Below are positions 24,036 to 32,577 of a DNA stretch of 64,000 bases, in pieces. Origin of the DNA: Nocardioides sp. SR21 (lineage in GTDB: Bacteria > Actinomycetota > Actinomycetes > Propionibacteriales > Nocardioidaceae). The notes beneath the pieces were generated by a model that saw only the letters and a list, made by a program, of their open reading frames with translations, did no database searches and was not told where the DNA came from. Numbering within the stretch: the stretch's first letter is position 1; every line of letters starts with the position of its first letter. The stretch is from contig NZ_JAKWJR010000004.1 of the NCBI RefSeq assembly GCF_022761125.1, forward strand, positions 124,001 through 188,000, in the 5' to 3' direction. A program made the position numbers and the translations under genes.

Positions 24036-24944
24036 ATGCCGCTGTTCCGTCGACGTACCTCTGAGGAGTCGGCGGGGAACCCGCAGGTCCTCGTGATGAC
24101 GATGGCGCGCGACGAGGCCGAGATGCTGCCGCGCTGGGTGAAGCACTACGCCGAGCAGGTCGGGATCGAGAACCTCGTCGTCCTCGACGACAACAGCACC
24201 GACGGCTCGACCGACGACCTCGGCTGCACCGTGCACCGGCTGCCGCAGCTGCCCGGCCCCGGGTACGAAGGCGTCCGGATGCAGCTGCTCAGCGGGCTGG
24301 CCAGCGGCTTCCTCGCGCTCTACGACTACGTCGTCTTCGTCGACGCCGACGAGTTCCTGGTGGCCGACCCGACGAAGCACGCCGACCTCCCGAGCTTCCT
24401 CGCCACGCGGCGTGACCGCGACGTGATCGCGCCGGTGGCGCTGAACGTCGTGCACGTCGCGGACCTCGAGGGGCCGCTGGACGCGGACGAGCCGGTGCTC
24501 GGCCAGCGCCGGTTCGCGAAGTTCGCGCCGCTCATGTGCAAGCCGCAGGTCAAGCAGGTGCCGGCCGCGTGGAAGTGGGCGTCGCACGGCATCGAGGCCC
24601 CGTTCGCCATCGACACCGAGCTCTACATGCTGCACCTGAAGTTCGCCGACCGCGAGGCGCTCCGTCGGGTCGCCGCGCACCGTCGTGCGCTGGTCGAGGC
24701 CGACGGCCGGGCGATCAAGTCCAGCTGGTCCCGCGAGGCCGAGGAGATCGTCGCCGTCCTGGATCGTGCGACCGCCGGCGTCGACCCGGACCGGGTGGCC
24801 GAGTTCAACCCCGCCGAGGTCGACCTCAGCGGGATCGTCGAGCACAAGGGCGGCTGGTACCGCAGCGTCGGCCGCGGCCAGGTCGCCGCGCTCGAGCAGC
24901 AGCCGCTGCGCCGAGTGCCGAGCGCGCTGCTCGGGAAGGTCTGA
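24036..24944 (+). CDS. GT2-like glycosyltransferase
   Basis: A 302-residue glycosyltransferase of the Glyco_tranf_2_4 type: QVLVMTMARDEAEMLPRWVK, NLVVLDDNSTDGS and the metal-binding VVFVDADEFLV. There is no membrane helix. The C-terminal part includes HGIEAPFAIDTELYMLHLKF, which resembles the end of GT92-like enzymes. It precedes the divergent sulfotransferase by 9 nt, and the two are probably one operon. A sugar transfer followed by sulfation is an attractive inference. Confidence 0.75.
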   Translation: MPLFRRRTSEESAGNPQVLVMTMARDEAEMLPRWVKHYAEQVGIENLVVLDDNSTDGSTDDLGCTVHRLPQLPGPGYEGVRMQLLSGLASGFLALYDYVVFVDADEFLVADPTKHADLPSFLATRRDRDVIAPVALNVVHVADLEGPLDADEPVLGQRRFAKFAPLMCKPQVKQVPAAWKWASHGIEAPFAIDTELYMLHLKFADREALRRVAAHRRALVEADGRAIKSSWSREAEEIVAVLDRATAGVDPDRVAEFNPAEVDLSGIVEHKGGWYRSVGRGQVAALEQQPLRRVPSALLGKV

Positions 24945-24953
24945 GGAGGACAC

Positions 24954-25736
24954 GTGCTGAGCAAGATCCGGGGGCGCAAGCAGCCCAAGACGTACGGCTA
25001 CGTCTTCGTCGTGACCTACGGCCGCTCCGGCTCGACGCTGGTGCAGGGGCTGCTGAACACGCTGCCCCGCACGCTGGTCCGCGGCGAGAACAACATGTAC
25101 GTCCTGCACCTGTTCCGCGCGATGCACTCGGTGCAGTCGTTCCGCAAGACGCACCTCAAGCACAACCCGAAGGCCAGCCACTCGGCGTTCTTCGGACTGA
25201 ACGAGATCACCCCCGCGAGCTTCGTGGAGAGCACCCGCACCCTCGTCACCGGGCACCTGCTCGGGTCGGTGGCGCCGGACGAGGTCGACCGGCTCGGGTT
25301 CAAGGAGGTGCTCTGGCACAGGATCCGTCCGGCGGAGACCGAGGCGTTCTTCGACTTCCTCGACAAGGCCTTCCCCGGCGCGCAGTACGTCCTCAACGAG
25401 CGCAACCACGACAAGGTGGTCGGCTCCGGGTTCTGGCAGGGGCAGGACCAGGACGAGGTCATGCAGGCGATCACCCGGGTCGAGGAGATCCAGGCGTTCC
25501 TGCGCGAGACCCGCTCCGACCGGGTCCTCGACCTGCGCTACGAGCTGCTCACCAGCGAGGACCAGCCGACGTCCGACGCCCAGCTCCGCTCGATCGCCGA
25601 GTTCGTCACCGGCTCCTGCGACGACGCGCTGCTCGGACAGCTCCAGGAGACCCGCAAGACCGGCCACGGCCCGTACCCGTTCGGCAAGAGCCGCGACCGC
25701 GACAAGCGCCGCGCCGAGGCGGACTCGAGCGAGTAG
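24954..25736 (+). CDS. Divergent sulfotransferase-family protein
   Basis: A 260-residue protein with a sulfotransferase P-loop-like motif, FVVTYGRSGSTLVQ (Arg24-Ser25-Gly26), and a later YVLNERNHDKVVGSGFWQG in the 3'-phosphate position. It is not a member of the A-F set, lacking their WQE signature and C-terminal half; it is closer to the Stf0/Sulfotransfer_3 type. The start is GTG at 24954 with GAGGAGGA directly upstream. The C-terminus is highly charged (KSRDRDKRRAEADSSE). It is in an operon with the preceding glycosyltransferase. Confidence 0.72.
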   Translation: MLSKIRGRKQPKTYGYVFVVTYGRSGSTLVQGLLNTLPRTLVRGENNMYVLHLFRAMHSVQSFRKTHLKHNPKASHSAFFGLNEITPASFVESTRTLVTGHLLGSVAPDEVDRLGFKEVLWHRIRPAETEAFFDFLDKAFPGAQYVLNERNHDKVVGSGFWQGQDQDEVMQAITRVEEIQAFLRETRSDRVLDLRYELLTSEDQPTSDAQLRSIAEFVTGSCDDALLGQLQETRKTGHGPYPFGKSRDRDKRRAEADSSE

Positions 25737-25739
25737 CCG

Positions 25740-27425
25740 TCAGCGCGGCGGCTGCTCGACGTCGCCACGCGGCGTGAAGCGGTCGAGCATCGAGTCGACG
25801 ACGGTTCCGGCTTCGCGGGCACTCGGCGGGTAGCCGAGCACGACCGGCAGGAAGTGGTCGGAGCCCAACGACAGGAGCCGGAGGTCCGTGCCTGCCCGCA
25901 CGGTCGCCGTGCGACGGGTCCGCCGCAGCAGAGCGACCTCGCCGAAGCCGTCGCCGGGGCCGAGCGTGGCGACGACCTGTCCGTCCCCGATCACGGTGGC
26001 CTCGCCCGACTCGATCACGAAGTAGTGGTCGCCGATGTCGCCCTGGTCGAACAGGGCCTCGCCGGCGCGCACCTCCACGGTCTCCAGGCCACGCGCCAGC
26101 CTCTCGATGGCGGGCAGCGGCAGGACGCTCAGCATCGGCACCGACTGCAGCATCTCGATCTCGTGGTCGCGCACGTCGACGGATCGATCCATCCGGCGCA
26201 GCCGTCGCCACGAGGCCGCGGCCAGGACCGGGCACAGCAGACCGACGGCCACCAGTGCGGGGCGTACGCCGTACAGCTCGACCAAGCCCGAGGCCGCGAT
26301 CGCGCCGATGCCGATCGCCAGGGCGACCACGCTCTCCAGGACTCCGAACACCCTGGCCAGCACCTCCTCCGCGGCGAGCCGTGCGAGGAGCGTGAACCCG
26401 CCGAGGTCGATCAGCGCGTTGCCGACGCCGACGCACGCCAGCATGCAGAGCGCCACGAGCTGCTCCGGCGCAAGACCGATCAGCGTGACCGGCAGTCCCC
26501 ACAGCGCCACGCCGACGGCGAACCAGGCCCCGAGTCTCCGGGTGCCGAGCAGCAAGGCGGCAGCGAACGACCCGAGCACGGCGCCGGCCCCGATCGCCGC
26601 GGTGAGGACGCCGACACCCGGTTCGCCGGTCCCGAGCAGGTCGATGGCGACGACGACGGTGAGCACGGTCAGTGCGCCCCGGGTGAATGCCTGCGCTGCC
26701 GCCAGGCCCATGATCAGGGCGAGGTCGCCGTCCCGGCTGACGACCCGGATCCCTTCGGCCGCCGATCGGAGCAGGTCGGCCTCCATCGGTGCGGACGGTC
26801 GAGGCGGGGCGTCGTACCGCAGCCGCAGCAGCAGCGCCGCCGCCCAGAGGGAGGCTGCCGCCGCGACGGTGAAGACGACGGTGACGCCCGTGAGCTGGAG
26901 CAGCAGGGCGGCCAGGATCGGTCCGACCAGGGTGGCCGCGGAGTCCAGGAATCCTCGGACCACGTTGGCACTGGCGAGCTCGTAGCCGGTGTGGCACAGC
27001 GACGGCAGCAGTGCCGAGTGGGCAGGTCGGTACAAGGTGGCGGCGACCGTCGACAGCACCGCGAGTCCGTAGACGACCAGCGTCGAACCGCCCACGCCGA
27101 CGACAACGGCGGCCGCGCCCGTCGCGGTACCGCGCAGCACCGACACCAGGACCAGCACGCGCTCCCGGCGTCCCCGGTCGGCCAGCGGTGACAGCAGTGG
27201 CGCCAGCAGCGCGGACGGCACCATCCGCAGCAGTCCGACCAGCCCGACGGCGGTCGCCCCACCGTCTCGGTAGGCCACGATCCCGAGCCCGACCGTGAAC
27301 GCCCACTCCGCCGTCCACGCACCGAGGAAGCTGAGCTGGGCACGCCGGAGGTTGGGATTGCGGGCATTGCTGGTGAACGCGCCGGCGGCCTTGCCGACAC
27401 TCGCCCGGAGTCGCTCACCCGCCAT
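25740..27425 (-). CDS. MFS transporter fused to a cyclic-nucleotide-binding domain
   Basis: A 561-residue membrane protein. Residues 1-400 carry about 12 helices of a major-facilitator exporter (LLRMVPSALLAPLLSPLADR as the loop 2-3 motif, LYRPAHSALLPSL). Residues about 425-545 form a CAP/cNMP-binding domain (ALFDQGDIGDHYFVIESGEA, GDGFGEVALLRRTRRTATV). The phosphate-binding cassette is FGEVALLRRTRRTATV, close to the cAMP consensus FGE-x-AL-x-x-x-x-R-x-A. Ligand control of transport is inferred. ATG at 27425 is chosen over 27494 because a minus-strand TACCGT lies 6 nt upstream and MAGERLR resembles a family start. Confidence 0.8.
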   Translation of the reverse strand: MAGERLRASVGKAAGAFTSNARNPNLRRAQLSFLGAWTAEWAFTVGLGIVAYRDGGATAVGLVGLLRMVPSALLAPLLSPLADRGRRERVLVLVSVLRGTATGAAAVVVGVGGSTLVVYGLAVLSTVAATLYRPAHSALLPSLCHTGYELASANVVRGFLDSAATLVGPILAALLLQLTGVTVVFTVAAAASLWAAALLLRLRYDAPPRPSAPMEADLLRSAAEGIRVVSRDGDLALIMGLAAAQAFTRGALTVLTVVVAIDLLGTGEPGVGVLTAAIGAGAVLGSFAAALLLGTRRLGAWFAVGVALWGLPVTLIGLAPEQLVALCMLACVGVGNALIDLGGFTLLARLAAEEVLARVFGVLESVVALAIGIGAIAASGLVELYGVRPALVAVGLLCPVLAAASWRRLRRMDRSVDVRDHEIEMLQSVPMLSVLPLPAIERLARGLETVEVRAGEALFDQGDIGDHYFVIESGEATVIGDGQVVATLGPGDGFGEVALLRRTRRTATVRAGTDLRLLSLGSDHFLPVVLGYPPSAREAGTVVDSMLDRFTPRGDVEQPPR

Positions 27426-27431
27426 CCCGTG

Positions 27432-27437
27432 ACGGTA
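27432..27437 (-). promoter_or_regulatory. Possible -10 element of the MFS/cNMP gene
   Basis: Read on the minus strand, TACCGT ends 6 nt before the ATG at 27425. No ribosome binding site is present. Confidence 0.38.
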
Positions 27438-27540
27438 CTGCCGCCAGGCCCCGTGGAGGTTTGTCCAGACCGGCCTGGAGGTCGCGTACACCAAATGGGG
27501 GAAGTGGTGGAGTCACGCGTCACGCGTCAGGCGGCGAGCA

Positions 27541-27729
27541 ACATCCGCCCCCGCTACCGTCGCGGTGCTCTCGACGCTCCGCCTGACGTCGAGCACCGCA
27601 GGGGCCATGCACGTCCGGCTCTCCCGGGCGGCGCCAGGCGTCAGCTACCGGTTCGTCGTGACGTTCACAGGCGACGCGTACGGAAAGCCGTCGTCGGCGA
27701 CCAGCGCGACCGTCGTCATCAGCCGGTGA
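27541..27729 (+). pseudogene. Possible remnant of a surface-protein Ig-like domain
   Basis: An open frame with no start codon in a sensible place ends at TGA 27727. It encodes a beta-strand-like stretch (VAVLSTLRLTSSTAGAMHV, SYRFVVTFTGDAYGKPSS, ATVVISR) of the kind that ends bacterial Ig-like or fibronectin-type domains. Nothing upstream completes the gene: only about 45 nt separate this frame from the oppositely oriented MFS gene. I read it as the decayed 3' end of a cell-surface protein gene. The rest of the 311-bp gap between the MFS and EEP genes shows no other feature. Confidence 0.3.
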
Positions 27730-27736
27730 CGTAGCG

Positions 27737-28750
27737 CTAGCCCTGCTCCGGCACGACCGGCACGCACACGGCGGTGTCGCTGCCGCTGGTGAGCTCGTAC
27801 GTCGCCCATACGGCGCGGTGGTCGGACACGTTCGAGGCCAGCACCTGGGCGGCGAGCGGGGCCAGCTCGGCCGCGGAGCCGTCCCCGTGCATCAGGTAGT
27901 CGATCCGGTGCTGCGGCACGCCTGCGGGATGGGTCAGCCCGGCACCGTCGCCGATGGCCTGCCAGGTGTCGCGGACGGAGGAGCCGGCGGCGAGCAGGAC
28001 CGGTGAGCCCGGCCGGGCGTTGAGGTCGCCGCCGAAGACCTTGGGGCGCGGGTCGGCGGCCAGGATCGGGGCGATCGCCCGCATCTGCTGCACCCGCGCG
28101 TCGGCGGAGGTGTGCTCGAGGTGCGTGCCGTAGACGCTCATCTCGGTCCCGTCGACGTCGACGACCGCGTTCAGCAGCCCGCGCTGCTGGGTGCCGGGCG
28201 GCGCCGGCAGGGCGGTGTTGGTGTACGACTCGATCGGGAAGCGGGACAGGATCGCGGTGCCGTAGAGGTTGGTCGCCGAGCGCCGTACGTTCGTCCCGAA
28301 CGCCCAGGCCAGGCCCAGCTGGTCGGCGAGCACGGCCGGCATGTCGACCCCGCCGGTCCAGGCGCGACCCCGGTCGACCTCCTGGAGCAGGACCACGTCG
28401 GCGTCCCAGGTGGCGAGCTCCGAGGCGATCTCGCTGAGGCGGACGCTCCCGTCGGGGGTGCGCGCGGAGTGGATGTTGAACGTGAGGACGGTGAGCCGGG
28501 ACCGGGTCCCGCCGTCGACGCACGTCTCCCGGTCGCCGGGGGACCGGGTGGGCCGGGGTGGCTTGGTCTGACCGGTCGCGGACGCCTCCGCGGTGGGTGT
28601 CGCGGTGGGTGTCACGGAAGGCGACGGGCTGGTGCGCGCGGCGGGCTGCTGCGGCTCGTCGGTCACGACCAGCAGGGCGGTGATGACCACGATCAGGAGG
28701 CCGACCATGACCGCCGTCAGCGCAGCGGTGTCGGAGATCCTCGAACGCAC
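27737..28750 (-). CDS. Membrane-anchored EEP-family hydrolase
   Basis: A 337-residue protein with an N-terminal anchor (ALTAVMVGLLIVVITALLVV), a Pro/Ser/Thr-rich linker with PTATPTAEA-type repeats, and an EEP domain: LTVLTFNIHSAR, DVVLLQEVDRG, YGTAILSRFP, VYGTHLEHT, KVFGGDLNARPGS and SDHRAVWA. All catalytic residues are present. The linker length and exterior topology suggest action at or beyond the wall. The start is GTG at 28750, with a GAGGGGGA stretch upstream. It is the most canonical of the three EEP proteins in the window, close to the sphingomyelinase/DNase I-like group. Confidence 0.85.
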   Translation of the reverse strand: MRSRISDTAALTAVMVGLLIVVITALLVVTDEPQQPAARTSPSPSVTPTATPTAEASATGQTKPPRPTRSPGDRETCVDGGTRSRLTVLTFNIHSARTPDGSVRLSEIASELATWDADVVLLQEVDRGRAWTGGVDMPAVLADQLGLAWAFGTNVRRSATNLYGTAILSRFPIESYTNTALPAPPGTQQRGLLNAVVDVDGTEMSVYGTHLEHTSADARVQQMRAIAPILAADPRPKVFGGDLNARPGSPVLLAAGSSVRDTWQAIGDGAGLTHPAGVPQHRIDYLMHGDGSAAELAPLAAQVLASNVSDHRAVWATYELTSGSDTAVCVPVVPEQG

Positions 28751-28876
28751 CCTGACTTCCCCCTCGATCTGCGGCGTCAGTCTAGGGCGCGCCCTCGGCG
28801 CGTATTACCGGTGGCCGATCTTGGACCTCCGTGCGAGGGTGGTTGGAACGTCCAGACCGTTCACGCAGGAGGAACC

Positions 28877-29059
28877 ATGACCGACTCCCACGCCAACGAC
28901 GACCTGAAGGCCAAGATGCGGGAGGCGCTGGACAAGAAGAACAACCACGAGCAGGGCGTGCACCAGGACGGTCCGGTGAAGGAGAAGGCGCACGGGTCCG
29001 AGGTCGTCGGCGGTGCTCCGAAGATGCACCGCCGGAAGGCCGGGGGCGGAGGGTCCTGA
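28877..29059 (+). CDS. DUF5302 small protein
   Basis: A 60-residue highly charged protein: DLKAKMREALDKKNNHEQ, then GPVKEKAHG and a KMHRRKAGGGGS tail. The pattern matches the actinobacterial DUF5302 family, which has no assigned function. There is no hydrophobic stretch, so it should be cytosolic and possibly disordered. AGGAGG at 28867-28872 sits directly before the ATG. It is divergent from the EEP gene. Confidence 0.8.
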   Translation: MTDSHANDDLKAKMREALDKKNNHEQGVHQDGPVKEKAHGSEVVGGAPKMHRRKAGGGGS

Positions 29060-29070
29060 ACCCGGGGCGG

Positions 29071-29103
29071 CGCGGGCCGCTCGCACGGACGGGTAGGCCC
29101 GCG
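29071..29103 (+). terminator. Hairpin after the DUF5302 gene
   Basis: CGCGGGCC (29071-29078) pairs perfectly with GGCCCGCG (29096-29103) across a 17-nt loop, 12 nt after the DUF5302 stop. There is no T-tract. Confidence 0.35.
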
Positions 29104-29175
29104 TCGGCTCGGCCGTGAGATTACCCACAGGTAACCACGGGTGCGCCGAAGCGGATCGGCGGGCAGCATGGGCGC

Positions 29176-29709
29176 ATGCAGTTCGGACGCAGCTATGAGG
29201 AGTTCGAGGTCGGCGCGACGTACAAGCACTGGCCCGGCAAGACGGTGACCGAGTACGACGACCACCTGTTCAGCCTGCTCACCATGAACCACCACCCGTT
29301 GCACATCGACGAGAACTACGCGGTGGAGACCACCCAGTTCGGCAAGAACGTCGTGGTCGGCAACTACATCTACTCGATCCTGCTCGGCATGAGCGTCCCG
29401 GACGTGTCCGGCAAGGCGATCGCCAACCTCGAGGTCGAGTCCCTGCGCCACGTCGCCCCGACGTTCCACGGCGACACGATCTACGGCGAGACCACCGTGC
29501 TCGACAAGTTCGAGTCGAAGTCGAAGGACGACCGCGGCGTCGTGTACGTCGAGACCATCGGCTACAAGCAGGACGGCACCGTCGTCTGCATCTTCCGCCG
29601 CAAGGTGATGGTGCCGAAGAACAGCTACCTCGAGGCGCGCGGCGGCGAGCAGCCCGGCCGCCCGACCCCGGTCCCCGACAAGAACTGGAGCGGCCCCGCC
29701 CCGAGCTAG
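29176..29709 (+). CDS. MaoC-family hot-dog dehydratase
   Basis: A 177-residue hot-dog-fold protein of the MaoC/(R)-hydratase family. The hydratase-type segment is LFSLLTMNHHPLHIDENYAV, close to the usual D-x-N-P-x-H with Asp replaced (MNHHPLH), then VVGNYIYSILLGMSVPD. Members hydrate enoyl-CoA or mesaconyl-type thioesters. The substrate is not evident. The C-terminal 20 residues are Pro-rich and probably disordered. It stands alone between the DUF5302 gene and the POT transporter. Confidence 0.8.
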   Translation: MQFGRSYEEFEVGATYKHWPGKTVTEYDDHLFSLLTMNHHPLHIDENYAVETTQFGKNVVVGNYIYSILLGMSVPDVSGKAIANLEVESLRHVAPTFHGDTIYGETTVLDKFESKSKDDRGVVYVETIGYKQDGTVVCIFRRKVMVPKNSYLEARGGEQPGRPTPVPDKNWSGPAPS

Positions 29710-29790
29710 CGAGGTGCGGGACCAACCGCGAGCGTCGAGGAGCGACGGGATGACCGACGCGTCTCGACACCGAGGACCCATCACCTGACT
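29710..29790. repeat. Dispersed intergenic element
   Basis: A gene-free stretch that contains GTCTCGACAC (29761-29770) and GCGAGCGTCGAGGAGCGA. The GTCTCGACAC core also occurs at 398, 41473 and, inverted, 42506. The sequence looks like a degraded copy of a short element dispersed between genes here. Confidence 0.4.
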
Positions 29791-29841
29791 CACCCAGCCC
29801 GGGGGATGCGTCCCCGGTTCGGCCGGAGGCACGGTGGTCCG

Positions 29842-31308
29842 ATGACCACCACGACGCAGGGCGAGGAGCCCGCGCAGCTCGACCGGGGCTTCTTCGGGCA
29901 GCCACGCCCGCTCGCGAACCTGTTCGGCGTCGAGATGTGGGAGCGGTTCAGCTTCTACGGCATGCAGGGCATCCTGCTGATCTACCTGTACTACTCGGCG
30001 TCCGAGGGCGGCCTCGGCATCGACAAGGCCACCGCGACCGGCATCGTCGGCGCGTACGGCGGCACCGTCTACCTGGCCACGATCCTGGGCGCCTGGATCG
30101 CCGACCGGGTGCTCGGTCGCGAGCGCACGCTGTTCTACGCCGCGAGCATCGTGATGCTCGGCCACATCGCGCTGGCGGTCGTGCCGGACATCGCCGGCAT
30201 CGCCATCGGCCTACCGCTGATCGCGCTCGGCAGCGGTGGCGTCAAGGCGAACGCGACCTCGATGGTCGGCGCGCTCTACGCCCCCGAGGACGAGCGCCGC
30301 GACGCCGGCTTCTCGCTGTTCTACATGGGCATCAACATCGGCGCCTTCTTCGGCCCGCTGCTGACCGGCTGGTTCCAGGAGAACAAGGGCTTCCACTACG
30401 GCTTCGGGCTCGCCGCGATCGGCATGTTCTTCGGGCTCGTGCAGTACACGATCGGCCGGCGCCGGCTCCCCGAGTCGACGCGGGTCGTGGCGAACCCGCT
30501 GGATCCATCCGAGAGGCTCAAGTACGGCGGCGCGCTGGTGGCGTTCGTGGTCGTGCTGGCCGCGCTCCTGGCGACCGGTGTGGTCAACTCCGGCAACCTG
30601 TCCGACTGGGTCATCGGGGTGACTGTGGTCGCCGCGCTGGCGTACTTCGTGCTGATGCTGACCAGCTCGCACGTCACCGCGCTCGAGCGCAGCCGGGTCT
30701 GGGCGTTCGTCCCGCTGTTCATCACCAACGCCGTGTTCTGGTCGCTGTACCAGCAGCAGTTCACCGTGGTGACCGTCTACTCCGACGAGCGGGTCGACCG
30801 GGTCTTCGGCGACTGGACGATGCCGGTGTCGTGGGTGCAGTCGATCAACCCGGTCTTCATCATCCTGTTCGCGCCGGTGTTCGCGGCCGTGTGGACCAGG
30901 ATGGGGTCTCGGCAGCCGTCGACACCGGTGAAGTTCGGGGTGGGCACCGTGCTCATGGGCGCGGCGTTCCTGCTGTTCCTGCTCCTGCCCTCCGGGGAGA
31001 ACACGGTGTCGGTGTTCGCGCTGGCCGGGGTGCTGCTGGTGTTCACCCTCGCTGAGCTGTTCATCTCGCCGCCCGGGCTGTCGGTCACGACGAAGCTGGC
31101 GCCGCAGCAGTTCAACACCCAGATGGTCGCGCTGTACTTCCTGTCGATCGCGCTCGGGACCGCGATGTCGGGACGGCTGGCCGAGTACTACGACCCCGAC
31201 GACGAGACCGGCTACTTCCTGATCATCGGGTTGGTCGCGATCGCGGCCGGCGTGGTCCTGCTGCTCTGCACCAGGCCGATCAGGAAGCTGATGGCCGGGG
31301 TGCACTGA
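29842..31308 (+). CDS. POT-family (proton-dependent) peptide transporter
   Basis: A 488-residue integral membrane protein of the POT/PTR family, importing di- and tripeptides with protons. The family marks are present: MWERFSFYGMQGILLIYL in helix 1 (E-x-x-E-R-type ExxERFxYY region), GAYGGTVYLATILGAWIADR, SGGVKANATSMVGALY and FYMGINIGAFFGPLLTG. About 14 helices are expected. The ATG at 29842 is preferred to the upstream 29806 because the family begins with this kind of short N-terminus. The last 29 nt overlap the oppositely oriented MFS gene. Confidence 0.9.
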   Translation: MTTTTQGEEPAQLDRGFFGQPRPLANLFGVEMWERFSFYGMQGILLIYLYYSASEGGLGIDKATATGIVGAYGGTVYLATILGAWIADRVLGRERTLFYAASIVMLGHIALAVVPDIAGIAIGLPLIALGSGGVKANATSMVGALYAPEDERRDAGFSLFYMGINIGAFFGPLLTGWFQENKGFHYGFGLAAIGMFFGLVQYTIGRRRLPESTRVVANPLDPSERLKYGGALVAFVVVLAALLATGVVNSGNLSDWVIGVTVVAALAYFVLMLTSSHVTALERSRVWAFVPLFITNAVFWSLYQQQFTVVTVYSDERVDRVFGDWTMPVSWVQSINPVFIILFAPVFAAVWTRMGSRQPSTPVKFGVGTVLMGAAFLLFLLLPSGENTVSVFALAGVLLVFTLAELFISPPGLSVTTKLAPQQFNTQMVALYFLSIALGTAMSGRLAEYYDPDDETGYFLIIGLVAIAAGVVLLLCTRPIRKLMAGVH

Positions 31309-32467
31309 CCGCGGCCGCGATCCGCGGCGCGAACGCCGGCGCCAGCGGGATGATCCCGAGGACCAGCACCATCGGTACGGCGAAGCCGAGCCGCAGGTTG
31401 TCCGCGCCGACGATGCCGGTGAGGACGGAGCCGAGCAGCGCGCCCACGTAGTTGAACTGGTTGAACCGGGCGATCACCGCGTCCACGCGGGCCTGCCGCT
31501 GCGCCGGCTCGAAGCCCTCGCCGCCCGCGATCTTCGCCGCGGCCGAGAAGCTCAGCGGAGCGACGACCGCGACGCCGGCGCCGAGGATCGCGAAGCCGAC
31601 GACCGCGACCTGCCAGGTGGACGAGAACACGACGATCGCGAGCGCGCCGGCGCCGACCAGTGCCCCGACGCGGAGCACGACGACCGGGCCGAACCGCGCG
31701 ACCAGTCCGTCGCCGGCCATCCGGACGATGCCGCTGGCCAGCAGGTAGGCCATCGCGGAGAGGGCGACGTACCGCTCCGGGGTGTCGAAGGTGTGGTCGA
31801 GGAACAGCGGGCCCCAGGTCTGCACGGCCGTGTCGACCATGTAGAAGAGCACCATCGCGACACCGACCAGCAGGATCGGCCGCCAGGGCACCGCGACCTC
31901 CGAGGCGAGCTCGGTCGGACCGTGGTCGCGGGGGAGGAACGGGCCGAACGCCACGAGCAGGGGGATCACCGCGACCGCCGCGCCGACCTCGAGGGGCAGG
32001 TCGGTGGTGGCGAGCGTGACGCCCGCTCCGATCACGCCGCCCAGGGTCCACGCGCCGTGGAACGACGGCAGGATCGGCCGCTCGTAGCGGTGCTCGAGTG
32101 CCACCGCCTGCATGTTCGTCGAGGCGTCGACGACACCGAGGCCGAGGCCGTAGAGCGCGATGCCGCCGATGTAGAAGCCCATCGCCTGGGCGGTGCAGAG
32201 CATCGCGACTCCGACCGCCACGACGATGAGGCCGGTGCGCAGCAGCAGCGCGCTGTCCTTCCGCTTCGCGAGCGCCTCGGCCACCACCGAGCCGGCGCCG
32301 GCGAGCAGGATCATCATCAGCAGGATCAGCGACAGCTGGACGTCCGAGATGTCCCACCGGTCCTGGAACTCCGGCAGCCTGGTCGTGAGGCTGAGCAGGA
32401 TGAGGCCCTGGGTGAGGAAGCCGGCCGCGACGGCGACCCGGCAGCGGGTGATGTCCACGGCCCGCAT
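31280..32467 (-). CDS. MFS transporter
   Basis: A 395-residue 12-helix major-facilitator protein with FLTQGLILLSLTTRLPEFQD at the first helix, SLILLMMILLAGAGSVVAEA, and GLGLGVVDASTNMQAVALEH. This resembles the FucP/YbjJ-like group of sugar or drug MFS proteins; the substrate cannot be decided. The ATG at 32467 is used, and a GTG at 32482 is possible; neither has a clear ribosome binding site. The 3' end overlaps the POT gene by 29 nt in convergent orientation, and it is divergent from the ion channel gene. Confidence 0.82.
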   Translation of the reverse strand: MRAVDITRCRVAVAAGFLTQGLILLSLTTRLPEFQDRWDISDVQLSLILLMMILLAGAGSVVAEALAKRKDSALLLRTGLIVVAVGVAMLCTAQAMGFYIGGIALYGLGLGVVDASTNMQAVALEHRYERPILPSFHGAWTLGGVIGAGVTLATTDLPLEVGAAVAVIPLLVAFGPFLPRDHGPTELASEVAVPWRPILLVGVAMVLFYMVDTAVQTWGPLFLDHTFDTPERYVALSAMAYLLASGIVRMAGDGLVARFGPVVVLRVGALVGAGALAIVVFSSTWQVAVVGFAILGAGVAVVAPLSFSAAAKIAGGEGFEPAQRQARVDAVIARFNQFNYVGALLGSVLTGIVGADNLRLGFAVPMVLVLGIIPLAPAFAPRIAAAVSAPRPSAS

Positions 32468-32577
32468 GGTGCCATGCGCCACGTCCGCAGGGCGGCCGGT
32501 TCCCCGAAAAGGCGTGTCGAGGGCCTCCGACTACGAAACGATGCCCCGAGGGTGCTCGACCGAGTGGGAGATGAGAG

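Noticed and set aside
15662..28750. DNA-degrading defence system built from EEP and PLD proteins
   Set aside because: All are exported or membrane-anchored, and no modification or sensor gene accompanies them; action on surface molecules is more likely.
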